Below are positions 1-6,559 of a stretch of DNA of 14,183 nt, piece by piece. The notes beneath the pieces are model-generated. The model was not told the origin of the DNA. It saw nothing but the letters and a program-made list of their open reading frames with translations, and did no database searches. Source of the DNA: Euryarchaeota archaeon UBA346 (GTDB lineage Archaea > Thermoplasmatota > E2 > DHVEG-1). The position numbers and the translations under genes are program-made. The stretch's first letter is position 1. Each line of letters starts with the position of its first letter. Location of the stretch: NCBI GenBank assembly GCA_002496355.1, contig DAJP01000107.1, forward strand, positions 1 through 14,183, given 5' to 3'.

Positions 1-257
1 TTTACAGAGGTGTAGACGTTTTTGTTTGCCTTTGTCAGCAGGATGTTTTGGTCCTTGGAAAGCTTCTGGATGATGTGTGTAATCTGAGAAAGTGTTTTCC
101 CCTGACAGAAGATCGTCTCAGGAAATCCCTTTCTGATCTCCCGATGGGTATCTATCTTTGCGAACTCCAAATCCTCATAGGGCAGAGTCCGAAGCTTCTC
201 CAGGACTGTTGACAGACTGACTTTTCCTGCTTTGTAATCTTGTAAGAGTTTTTTCAT
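1..257 (-). CDS. larB: LarB, nickel-pincer cofactor biosynthesis carboxylase/hydrolase (N-terminal part, cut by window edge)
   Basis: Translation of the minus strand from an ATG at 257 gives 85 codons open to the window edge, so only the N-terminus is visible. It begins MKKLLQDYKAGKVS and contains LPYEDLEFAKIDTHR and IRKGFPETIFCQGKT, which match the conserved LarB N-terminal pattern (LPYEDLGFA..D.HR..R.GFPE.VFG.GKT). LarB carboxylates the pyridine ring of nicotinic acid adenine dinucleotide and cleaves the phosphoanhydride, giving the dicarboxylate mononucleotide that LarE then thiolates. The ATG overlaps the larE stop in an ATGA junction (254-257), so the two genes are almost certainly one translationally coupled operon. 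The catalytic C-terminal AIR-carboxylase-like domain lies outside the window. Confidence 0.9.
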   Translation of the reverse strand, partial: MKKLLQDYKAGKVSLSTVLEKLRTLPYEDLEFAKIDTHREIRKGFPETIFCQGKTLSQITHIIQKLSKDQNILLTKANKNVYTSV

Positions 258-1063
258 TTGTCAAGCACCTCGTTCAGACTCCCCGTCCGGTATCCTTCAA
301 GGTCCAGGGTGATGTAGGTAAAACCAAGTGTCTTAAAACGTTTTATAATCTTTTGTGTCTGTGCTAAGACGGTGGGGATTTCATCAACCGGTACCTCGAT
401 TCGTGCGATATGATCATGGTACCGGACTCTGCATTGTCTAAGCCCCAGTGAAAACAGATACTCCTCAGCAGCCTCCACCTGTTTGAGTCGTTCTTTTGTG
501 ATCTTCGTCCCATAGGGGAACCGGGAGGCGAGGCATGCGAACGCTGGTTTTTTTGATGACTTCAGATGCAGTTGTGAAGACAGGTCTCGTATCTCCTGTT
601 TAGTTAGACCCACTTCTTTCAGTGGGCTTCGTATCCCTAGTTCGGTTCGTGCGCGAGCCCCGGGTCGATAATCAAAGGTGTCATCCGCGTTTGATCCATC
701 AAGGACCGTGTGGAGATGATGTTCCTGTGCGATGAGTAGTATTTTTTGGAATAACTCTTTTTTGCAGTAGTAACAGCGGTCAGGGGGATTGTCTGAAAAC
801 CGGGGGATATCAAGCTCCTCAGAGTGGATGATCACATGAGGGATGCCTATCTCCTGTGCGTACTGTTTAGCTTCAGAAAGTTCCCGTTGTGGATAGGTTG
901 AGGATGTCGCAGTGACCGCGAGAGCTTTTTTCCCAAGTGTCTCATAGGCGACTTTCGCCAAAAAAGTGCTATCAACCCCACCTGAATACGCAATCGCGCA
1001 ACTCTTCAAGGTTTTCAGCAACTCTTGGAGTTTCCGTAATTTCTCTTGTGATGTGGTATTCAC
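254..1063 (-). CDS. larE: LarE, ATP-dependent sulfur insertase for the nickel-pincer nucleotide
   Basis: 269 residues, normal length for LarE. The PP-loop SGGVDS (27-32) binds ATP and activates the carboxylates made by LarB for sulfur transfer, yielding the dithiocarboxylate nucleotide that receives nickel. The CYYC pair (C97, C100) plus C177 in ACLASRFPYGT matches the three-cysteine LarE class that, from studies of the Thermotoga maritima enzyme, carries a [4Fe-4S] cluster. The other class, as in Lactiplantibacillus, sacrifices a single cysteine. Reading starts at a GTG (1063) without a clear ribosome site, but a TATA-like box lies 28 nt upstream, consistent with a leaderless mRNA. The larB start overlaps its stop. 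LarA and LarC are not in view, so the client enzyme (lactate racemase or another LarA-family racemase/epimerase) is unknown. A generic PP-loop role is less likely given the larB partner. Confidence 0.9.
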   Translation of the reverse strand: MNTTSQEKLRKLQELLKTLKSCAIAYSGGVDSTFLAKVAYETLGKKALAVTATSSTYPQRELSEAKQYAQEIGIPHVIIHSEELDIPRFSDNPPDRCYYCKKELFQKILLIAQEHHLHTVLDGSNADDTFDYRPGARARTELGIRSPLKEVGLTKQEIRDLSSQLHLKSSKKPAFACLASRFPYGTKITKERLKQVEAAEEYLFSLGLRQCRVRYHDHIARIEVPVDEIPTVLAQTQKIIKRFKTLGFTYITLDLEGYRTGSLNEVLDK

Positions 1064-1087
1064 AGGAGAAACCAGAAATGTCTCCGC

Positions 1088-1094
1088 TATATAA
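1088..1094 (-). promoter_or_regulatory. Archaeal TATA box for larE-larB
   Basis: The minus strand reads TTATATA here, in the 49-nt gap between the deoxyhypusine synthase stop (1113) and the larE GTG (1063). The box centre is 28 nt from the GTG, the spacing expected if transcription starts at or near the start codon. It implies that larEB is transcribed separately from the upstream deoxyhypusine synthase gene. Confidence 0.6.
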
Positions 1095-1112
1095 TGCTTC
1101 TCTGAGCCGTGT

Positions 1113-2174
1113 TTATTTTAACACCTGGTTCAGTTTCTGGGACTTACGCTTCTTCCAAGCACCCTTGTGGTACGCGTAACTCACCAGGAGAGGGAACGTG
1201 ATCGTGGCCTCACCATACACCATCTGCTCATAACCGGTGTCGACCTTCCCCCAGGAGTTCGCCTCTTTCAGGGTTGATCCTGAGAGCGCACCATCTCGTT
1301 CATCCGCAACCGTGAGCTGTATCGCGTATTTATGCATCGGGGCGTCGATCCCAAGGATGTCCGCGGCGACCACCGTATCCTGCACAAAGTTCTTTGGCAC
1401 CCCACCGCCGATCATGAAGATCCCGGTCTGTTTCGCATGGACTTTCAGCTCGGTGAGCTCCCTGAAGTCTTTGACGGAGTCGATCGTGAGATAATTCGTC
1501 TTACGGTCATGCTGATGGAACACCAAACCGAACCCTGCACTGGAATCAGAGAACGCGGGGCAGAAAATCGGCACCTCATGTTTGAACGCCTCAAGGACAA
1601 AAGAATCAGGGTTCTTCCCATGTTTGTCAAGATATCTTCCCATCTCATAGATGAACTCTCGGGACGAGTATGGTCGGGGTGGGAGATCATCAGCAATCTT
1701 TTTCGTCGTCATGTCGCAGACGCGAAGATCATCCTCATCGATGAAGGTATCATAGATCCTGTCCACATGTATCTTCTGAAGCTTGGAGTCATCCACCCGT
1801 ATCTCCCCACGATAATGTTTAAAACCAAGCCCCTCGAAGAAATCCTGGTCCACGACAATGGCACCTGTGGAGACGATCGCATCGATCATGTTATGACGGA
1901 TCATGTCGACGATGACGTTTTTCAACCCGGCGCTCACCAGGGATCCTGCAAGGCACAGGATGATGGAACAATCCGTATCCTCTAGCATGGTATGATAGAT
2001 CTTACAGGCGTTGGCAAGGTTGCGGGATTGGAACGCCATATGGTCGAAGGCTTCAATCAGGGGAATGGCATTAAACGTCTTGATGTCAATATGTTGAATT
2101 GGTTCGGAGAGAAGTTCCTTTTTTTCGTCCTTGGTTTCATATTTCATTGTGAAAACCAGTAGGGAGTAATCCAT
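1113..2174 (-). CDS. dhs: Deoxyhypusine synthase
   Basis: 353 residues from the ATG at 2174. NAD-dependent enzyme that transfers the aminobutyl group of spermidine to a lysine of translation factor aIF5A in the cytoplasm, the first step of hypusine formation. Family hallmarks are VSTGAIVVDQD (101-111), the substrate segment CPAFSDSSAGFGL (205-217), GIFMIGGGVPKNF (251-263), and the C-terminal EANSWGK motif. K310 in that motif is the lysine that forms the enzyme-imine intermediate, which argues against a homospermidine-synthase-like paralogue lacking it. The start is uncertain. A second ATG at 2147 (MKYETKDEKK) would give 344 residues and a more usual N-terminus, while an AT-rich stretch about 30 nt before 2174 could be the promoter for a leaderless start at 2174. 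The gene stands alone, with the larE promoter just downstream. Confidence 0.93.
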   Translation of the reverse strand: MDYSLLVFTMKYETKDEKKELLSEPIQHIDIKTFNAIPLIEAFDHMAFQSRNLANACKIYHTMLEDTDCSIILCLAGSLVSAGLKNVIVDMIRHNMIDAIVSTGAIVVDQDFFEGLGFKHYRGEIRVDDSKLQKIHVDRIYDTFIDEDDLRVCDMTTKKIADDLPPRPYSSREFIYEMGRYLDKHGKNPDSFVLEAFKHEVPIFCPAFSDSSAGFGLVFHQHDRKTNYLTIDSVKDFRELTELKVHAKQTGIFMIGGGVPKNFVQDTVVAADILGIDAPMHKYAIQLTVADERDGALSGSTLKEANSWGKVDTGYEQMVYGEATITFPLLVSYAYHKGAWKKRKSQKLNQVLK

Positions 2175-2197
2175 CTGAGTTTTTCTTTTTTTCTACG

Positions 2198-2893
2198 ATG
2201 AGAATAAAAAAAATCACTCATGAAATAGAGCAAGGAGGAACACAGAAATTATTAAAGGAAAAGACGATGCTGCTAAGAAGGTTGGTTCAGATGGAGATCC
2301 CAGAATCCTTGTATCCTTTCCTCTTTGGGTTGTTCGTGGTGGTCTTGATTTCGTTAGTCTTGGTTTTTTCTCTGTGGAGGTACCGGACCATCAGACGTCT
2401 CATGGAGCAGCAGGCGATGAAACGCGGTGGTAGTGTGGTCGGGTCATTTCTCCTTCCGGTGCTAAAATTCTCCTACCGGGGGCTTCCTGTCGTCGTCACC
2501 TCGGTGCCAGGGACGAAATACCGCATGGCAAAAACAGAGGCGAACATCACCTTAAACAAGGTAGCAGCAGCGGATCTGAAAATCGTGACAGAATCCTTTG
2601 GGACACGCCTGGGAAAAGCATTCGGGGCATCAGATGTTGTTTTGAACAGCGATGAGTTCGATCGGGAGTTCCTGATAAAAACACCGGATGAATCCTTTGC
2701 CAGAACCATCCTGAATTTCACCCTACAGAGCAAGCTTCTGGGGATGAAGCGGGAGAAACCCCGTATCAGTCTTGAGGGCACCTGGCTGGCTGTTGCAGTC
2801 CCCCGGGTGATCAAGACAGAGGAGCGATACGATGAATTGTTCGACTTAGCGTTCTGTATCGTGGACCGGATCCTCGAACCAGTGTTCGGCTGA
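2198..2893 (+). CDS. Unrecognised membrane-anchored protein with one N-terminal TM helix
   Basis: Up to 231 residues. I do not recognise a named family. Residues 1-38 are polar and basic. A strongly hydrophobic stretch at about 39-61 (FLFGLFVVVLISLVLVFSLW) is a single membrane helix, followed by a basic RYRTIRRL cluster that suggests the rest (about 70-231) faces the cytoplasm. The soluble part is mixed alpha/beta, with a strand-rich segment FSYRGLPVVVTSVPGTKYR and the acidic SDEFDREFLIKTPDE. This resembles uncharacterised membrane-anchored proteins seen in various prokaryotes. No catalytic motif or cysteine pair is visible. The start is unsure: ATGs at 2267 and 2291 are alternatives, and 2291 would place the TM at residue 8. 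The 23-nt gap to the divergent deoxyhypusine synthase start is too small for two promoters if both longest starts are real. Confidence 0.65.
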   Translation: MRIKKITHEIEQGGTQKLLKEKTMLLRRLVQMEIPESLYPFLFGLFVVVLISLVLVFSLWRYRTIRRLMEQQAMKRGGSVVGSFLLPVLKFSYRGLPVVVTSVPGTKYRMAKTEANITLNKVAAADLKIVTESFGTRLGKAFGASDVVLNSDEFDREFLIKTPDESFARTILNFTLQSKLLGMKREKPRISLEGTWLAVAVPRVIKTEERYDELFDLAFCIVDRILEPVFG

Positions 2894-2903
2894 TCGTTCG
2901 GAT

Positions 2904-3305
2904 TCACTCTTTTTTCATGAAGCGTAACGAGACAGAGTTCATGCAGAACCGCTGACCCGTAGGCTTCGGACCATCGTCGAACACATGACCAAGATGGCCT
3001 TTGCATCGCGCGCAGAGCACCTCGGTGCGTTTCATAAAAAGACTCCGGTCAGACTTCAGACTCACTGCATCAGGAGCAACTGGTGCAGAGAAACTCGGCC
3101 ATCCTGACCCGGAATCGAATTTCGTCTCAGAGGAAAACAGAAGGTTCCCGCATCCAGCACAGACGTACGTCCCTTTTTCCTTGTTATGAACATATTTTCC
3201 TGTGAACGCGGGCTCTGTACCTTTCTTGCGCAGTACCAAGAATTCTTCAGGCGTGAGGATCTTTTTCCATTCCTCCTCAGATTTTTCTATCTTTGTATTC
3301 TCCAT
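2904..3305 (-). CDS. msrB: Peptide methionine-R-sulfoxide reductase MsrB
   Basis: 133 residues. Reduces the R epimer of methionine sulfoxide in oxidised proteins. The zinc site is complete (CAGC, C49/C52, and CARC, C98/C101). GSGWPSF (66-72), HLGHVFDDGP (104-113) and the catalytic cysteine in RFCMNS (C121) are all present. The position where many MsrB enzymes have a resolving cysteine (SGCGWPSF) is serine here (S67), so regeneration must use another cysteine or an external thiol. The ATG at 3305 is preferred over an in-frame GTG at 3314, because GGTGAT at 3310-3315 matches the 16S 3' end just upstream. The gene is divergent from hypA and convergent with the TM protein gene, and the two flanking stops are only about 10 nt apart. 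Confidence 0.95.
   Translation of the reverse strand: MENTKIEKSEEEWKKILTPEEFLVLRKKGTEPAFTGKYVHNKEKGTYVCAGCGNLLFSSETKFDSGSGWPSFSAPVAPDAVSLKSDRSLFMKRTEVLCARCKGHLGHVFDDGPKPTGQRFCMNSVSLRFMKKE
2910..2915 (+). terminator. Oligo-T tract after the TM-protein gene
   Basis: A run of six T begins 17 nt after the stop of the plus-strand gene ending at 2893. Archaeal RNA polymerase can terminate at such T tracts. It lies inside the msrB 3' end, where it encodes lysines on the other strand, so it may be coincidental. Confidence 0.3.
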
Positions 3306-3309
3306 AACA

Positions 3310-3315
3310 ATCACC
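3310..3315 (-). promoter_or_regulatory. Shine-Dalgarno-like GGTGAT deciding the msrB start
   Basis: GGTGAT on the minus strand matches the standard 16S rRNA 3'-end complement (AGGAGGTGAT) and lies 4 nt before the ATG at 3305. It favours that ATG over the overlapping GTG at 3314. Confidence 0.45.
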
Positions 3316-3340
3316 GGTCAGGAAAAGAAAATCCATGCCT

Positions 3341-3348
3341 CTATATAA
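3341..3348 (-). promoter_or_regulatory. Archaeal TATA box for msrB
   Basis: The minus strand reads TTTATATAG across this site in the msrB/hypA divergent gap. A start of transcription about 26 nt downstream would fall near 3318. That leaves a leader of roughly a dozen nucleotides before the msrB ATG, just enough to include its GGTGAT ribosome site. Confidence 0.6.
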
Positions 3349-3384
3349 ACATCCGCCTATGTCATGTTCAATTTCTGTTCGTAA

Positions 3385-3393
3385 CATTTAAAC
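3385..3393 (+). promoter_or_regulatory. Archaeal TATA-like box for hypA-hypB
   Basis: CATTTAAAC on the plus strand is centred 31 nt before the hypA ATG at 3420, with no ribosome site between them. This fits a leaderless or nearly leaderless transcript covering hypA and the overlapping ATPase gene. Confidence 0.5.
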
Positions 3394-3419
3394 CATCCCC
3401 TCCTGTATCCGGGTCCTGT

Positions 3420-3833
3420 ATGCATGAATGGGCACTTGCCGAATCCATTGTCATGGCTGCCGTCGATGAAGCACGAAAGGAAAAACTCAAGTCCATCACC
3501 CAGGTCACTATCTTCATTGGTGAACTACAGCAGATCGAAAAAGAAATCTTCCTCTTCGCACTCAACGAATTAAGCAAATCACAGAAACCCTCGATAAAAA
3601 AAGACGCTTTTATCCTCAAAACAGAGAAAAGTATGCTGCTATGTAAAAACTGTGGGAACACCTGGAAATTCAGTGACATGAAAAAAAAGCTCAACGAAGC
3701 AGAATCTGAATCCATCCATTTCATCCCAGAGGTCGTCTTCGTCCATACACGATGCCCACGCTGTGGGAGCCCTGATTTTGAGATCACCAAAGGACGCGGT
3801 GTGGTGCTCTCCTCCATCACAGGAGTCCGGTGA
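3420..3833 (+). CDS. hypA: HypA, nickel metallochaperone for [NiFe]-hydrogenase maturation
   Basis: 137 residues from the ATG at 3420. The open frame extends further upstream, but HypA must begin MHE because the N-terminal amine, H2 and nearby groups bind nickel, and MHEWALAESI is the diagnostic start. The zinc site consists of CKNC (C75/C78) and CPRC (C112/C115). A loop of about 33 residues between the two CxxC pairs is longer than in bacterial HypA and resembles archaeal (Thermococcus-type) HypA. The protein delivers Ni to the hydrogenase large subunit in the cytoplasm. Its stop overlaps the next gene by 4 nt (GTGA), coupling it to a HypB-like ATPase. No hydrogenase structural gene is in the window. 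Confidence 0.93.
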   Translation: MHEWALAESIVMAAVDEARKEKLKSITQVTIFIGELQQIEKEIFLFALNELSKSQKPSIKKDAFILKTEKSMLLCKNCGNTWKFSDMKKKLNEAESESIHFIPEVVFVHTRCPRCGSPDFEITKGRGVVLSSITGVR

Positions 3834-4561
3834 TCATGGAGCCACGCACCAGCGTCATCGAGAAACGTTTGAAACATATCAACCGGATCATCGCGGTCGC
3901 AAGTGGGAAAGGCGGGGTTGGAAAAAGCATGGTCGCCTCAAGCCTTGCGCTGTATCTCTCCCAAAAAGGATACAAGGTCGGGTTGCTGGACCTTGACCTG
4001 TACGGGCCATCCTCCCATATCATCCTTGGGGTGAAAAACCAATTCCCTACAGAAGAAAAAGGGATCATCCCTCCAGTGGTCCACGGGATCTCCTTCATGT
4101 CCATCGTGTACTTCACAGAGGAGAAACCATCCCCGTTCCGTGGGGTGGACATCTCCAACATCATCCTGGAGCTGCTGGCGATCACCCAATGGGGGTGTCT
4201 TGATTTCCTCATCATCGATATGCCACCCGGGATAGGGGATGAGACCCTGGATGTGATCCGATACATGAAGAAAAGTGAGTTTCTGGTGGTGACAACCCCA
4301 TCTAAAGTAGCAATGGGGGCAGTAGGAAAACTCCTCAGAATTTTACTGGAATTGAAAAAACCATTGCTTGGCGTCATAGAAAACATGACCATGACGGATT
4401 CTTCCTTCATCCAACAAGAAGTAAAACGTTTACACGTCCGATATCTCGGGAACATTGACTTTGATACAGTACTGGAAGACTCTATAGGAGATCCCGATCG
4501 GCTCGTACAGACACAGATGATGAAAGACCTCAGCAGGACGCTTCAGAATATAAAACTCTGA
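3830..4561 (+). CDS. Mrp/MinD-family ATPase, probable archaeal-type HypB partner of HypA
   Basis: 243 residues from GTG 3830, or 241 from ATG 3836. An AGGAG at 3821-3825 could serve either start. The deviant Walker A GKGGVGKS (26-33), LLDLDLYGPSSH and IIDMPPGIGDETLD place it in the Mrp/NBP35/MinD family of dimeric ATPases. The C-terminal CxxC that binds Fe-S in Mrp/NBP35 scaffolds is missing: after GVIENM the sequence reads TMTDSS and contains no cysteine. In Thermococcus kodakarensis, HypB is not the bacterial GTPase but an Mrp/MinD-type ATPase that binds HypA and raises its nickel affinity. The overlap with hypA and the absent Fe-S motif make the same role here the best inference. A generic Fe-S carrier is the less likely alternative. 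The gene converges with folC 16 nt downstream. Confidence 0.82.
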   Translation: MIMEPRTSVIEKRLKHINRIIAVASGKGGVGKSMVASSLALYLSQKGYKVGLLDLDLYGPSSHIILGVKNQFPTEEKGIIPPVVHGISFMSIVYFTEEKPSPFRGVDISNIILELLAITQWGCLDFLIIDMPPGIGDETLDVIRYMKKSEFLVVTTPSKVAMGAVGKLLRILLELKKPLLGVIENMTMTDSSFIQQEVKRLHVRYLGNIDFDTVLEDSIGDPDRLVQTQMMKDLSRTLQNIKL

Positions 4562-4563
4562 AG
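4541..4563. terminator. Hairpin at the convergent hypB/folC junction
   Basis: CTTCAGA (4541-4547) and TCTGAAG (4557-4563) are perfect 7-nt inverted repeats around a 9-nt AT-rich loop, with the right arm covering the ATPase gene stop. It sits where transcripts from both sides end. It could be a bidirectional terminator or a 3'-end stabiliser, though no T tract of note follows on either strand. Confidence 0.4.
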
Positions 4564-4577
4564 AAGATATCCTGATG

Positions 4578-5900
4578 TCAGGGTTTCCCAAGGAGCATAT
4601 AACTTCGTGCTTCCCCAACGGTGAACAACGAACCGGTCACACAGATCAAATCCTTTTGTTTCACAATGCGTTTCGCATGATCGATTGCGCGGGGGATCGA
4701 GTCTTCAACAAACACTGTTTTATCAGCATCGAAACTTTGAATCATCTCCTTCAGCATCTTTGGGTCTCCTGCACGAGGATTCCCTGATTTTGTGACAATG
4801 ACCACATCGGAGATCGGTACGATCGCTGACACCATGGTCTTCAGATCCTTGTCCTTTAAAACCCCAAGAACAACCACCAGGTGATGACTGGAAAAATCCT
4901 CTTGCAATGTTCTCACAAGCATCTGCATTCCTGCAGGATTATGCGCTCCGTCGAGCAGAATCAAAGGCGCCTCAGAGATGATCTCCATTCGCCCGGGATG
5001 CGTTGCTACCTGAACTCCATCCTGGATATCACTATCTGTGAGATACACACCACCCATCTGCAGTTGTTCAACCGCTGCAATCGCAAGAGCGATGTTTTCA
5101 CCCTGATGCTGACCAAGCATAGAGGTCTTCACCGTGTACTCCTTGAATGACCCCTGGATTAGAAACTCCTGTTCTCCTGCATGATAAGAGGTTCGTTTCC
5201 ACATGGCATGATCAATCCAAGTGATAGGAGCGTTCCGTTCGTTCGCCACACGTTCGATAGTCATCCTTGCATCGCCAACCGCTGCAGAGATCACCGGGAT
5301 ATGATCTTTAATGATCCCAGCCTTCTCAAAGGCTATCGATGCGACATCTTTCCCAAGGATATCAGTATGCTCGAGTGAAATATTCGTGATTACCGACACC
5401 AGTGGATGAACCACGTTTGTCGCATCAAACCGCCCACCAAGACCTACTTCCACGACCGCATAATCAACAGCACAGCTCTTGAAATGAAGGAACGCGAGAG
5501 CAGTCACGATTTCGAAAAACGTCGGGGTGTTCCCCTGTTTTTTCAAGGCTTCAACAACAGGTTTGACTTTGGTAATAAGCATTGCAAAATCTTCTTCAGA
5601 GATCTCCTGGTTGTTGATGACAATGCGTTCTGAAAAACGCTGGACATGCGGAGAAAGATACAAACCAACGTTATACCCTGCTTTCTGAAAAATCGAACTG
5701 ATGTATTTACAGACAGAACCTTTCCCATTGGTCCCTGCAACATGAACGACGCGAAGCTCTAGTTGAGGATTCCCTACTTGTTCAAGAAGCAGAGTGATCC
5801 GTTCCAGACCAAAAATCCACCCATACTTATCAAAACTGCAGAGCCAGTCATACGCATCCTGAAATGGGATGCGGTTAGTATCCTTCAGAGTAGAGCACAT
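4578..5900 (-). CDS. folC: FolC, dihydrofolate synthase / folylpolyglutamate synthase
   Basis: 440 residues, a normal full-length Mur-ligase-fold enzyme. ATP-dependent ligation of glutamate to dihydropteroate and/or to reduced folate in the cytoplasm. Motifs: P-loop HVAGTNGKGS (53-62), the folate-binding LYLSPHVQRFSERI (80-93), EVGLGGRFDATN (151-162), the metal-binding NISLEHTDILG (173-183), the KAG loop in FEKAGIIKD (191-199), and the C-terminal-domain signature LLDGAHNP (315-322). The ATG at 5900 lies inside the end of purN, giving a 26-nt overlap, and no better in-frame start follows, so translation is probably coupled. It is the last gene of the THEP1-trm1-purN-folC run. Whether it does one or both FolC reactions cannot be read from sequence; the substrate could also be a modified pterin. 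Confidence 0.9.
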   Translation of the reverse strand: MCSTLKDTNRIPFQDAYDWLCSFDKYGWIFGLERITLLLEQVGNPQLELRVVHVAGTNGKGSVCKYISSIFQKAGYNVGLYLSPHVQRFSERIVINNQEISEEDFAMLITKVKPVVEALKKQGNTPTFFEIVTALAFLHFKSCAVDYAVVEVGLGGRFDATNVVHPLVSVITNISLEHTDILGKDVASIAFEKAGIIKDHIPVISAAVGDARMTIERVANERNAPITWIDHAMWKRTSYHAGEQEFLIQGSFKEYTVKTSMLGQHQGENIALAIAAVEQLQMGGVYLTDSDIQDGVQVATHPGRMEIISEAPLILLDGAHNPAGMQMLVRTLQEDFSSHHLVVVLGVLKDKDLKTMVSAIVPISDVVIVTKSGNPRAGDPKMLKEMIQSFDADKTVFVEDSIPRAIDHAKRIVKQKDLICVTGSLFTVGEARSYMLLGKP

Positions 5901-6555
5901 CAGGAAGAACCTTGTGTTTCTTTTTCCAGGAATCTCCCGGGAGGATCACAACCCCGCGACCCTCGATAAGCAACCGTCGCTGCGCGAACAGTTGAATCGT
6001 CCGAGGGAGGATCTGATGCTCTGCCTCAAGGATACGAGATGCGAGAGCGTCCCGGTCATCATCATGATGGATGATGACAGCAGCCTGCAGGATGATCGGT
6101 CCATGGTCCATCTCCGTGTCCATGAAATGCGTGGTACATCCGGAGATCTTCACCCCATACTCGAGGGCATCACGCTGACCATTTGTTCCTTTGAAGGAGG
6201 GAAGCAAGGCTGGATGAATGTTGATGAGTTTCCCATGCCATTTTTTCACAAACCCTGGTGATAGCAACCGCATATACCCTGCTCCCACCACGAGCTCCAC
6301 CTGATGATGGTGAAGGAGTGCGTCGATCTCATTTTCATGAGCAGCACGGTCCTTTCCTTTCGGGTCGACAAAAAAACCAGGGATACCATGTGTTTTCGCT
6401 CTAGTCAAAGCACCAGCATCCTTCTTATCACTGATGACTACAACAACCTCTGCATCAATCATATGATGCTCTGAGGCATCGATGATACTTTGCAGATCAG
6501 TCCCTGAACCAGAGGCAATTACACCAACAGACAACTTCTTTTGGGAGGTTTTCAT
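5875..6555 (-). CDS. purN: PurN, phosphoribosylglycinamide formyltransferase
   Basis: 226 residues from the ATG at 6555. Transfers the formyl group of 10-formyl-tetrahydrofolate to GAR in purine synthesis. The phosphate-binding GSGTDLQS lies at 16-23. Catalytic N112 and H114 are in INIHPALLPSFKG and D150 in EMDHGPII, matching the Asn-His-Asp triad of the E. coli enzyme. The frame stays open to 6603, but that extension would overlap trm1 and lacks family resemblance. A TATA-like stretch 26 nt upstream also supports 6555. It starts 4 nt after the trm1 stop and overlaps folC by 26 nt. Pairing with folC points to folate-dependent formyl transfer rather than the ATP/formate route (PurT) used in many archaea. 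Confidence 0.94.
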   Translation of the reverse strand: MKTSQKKLSVGVIASGSGTDLQSIIDASEHHMIDAEVVVVISDKKDAGALTRAKTHGIPGFFVDPKGKDRAAHENEIDALLHHHQVELVVGAGYMRLLSPGFVKKWHGKLINIHPALLPSFKGTNGQRDALEYGVKISGCTTHFMDTEMDHGPIILQAAVIIHHDDDRDALASRILEAEHQILPRTIQLFAQRRLLIEGRGVVILPGDSWKKKHKVLPDVLYSEGY

Positions 6556-6559
6556 GTAT

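Noticed and set aside
1332..1985. Long plus-strand open frame opposite deoxyhypusine synthase
   Set aside because: It is the antisense shadow of a gene with clear family motifs and has no promoter or recognisable domain.
2473..3006. Minus-strand open frame across the TM-protein gene and the msrB end
   Set aside because: It overlaps msrB in another frame and gives a low-complexity Arg/Ser-rich product typical of a shadow frame.
3186..3419. N-terminal extension of hypA
   Set aside because: HypA needs MHE at its own N-terminus for nickel binding, and the msrB/hypA promoters lie in this stretch.
3817..4455. Long minus-strand open frame opposite the HypB-like ATPase
   Set aside because: The ATPase strand has intact Walker motifs; the antisense product shows no domain features.
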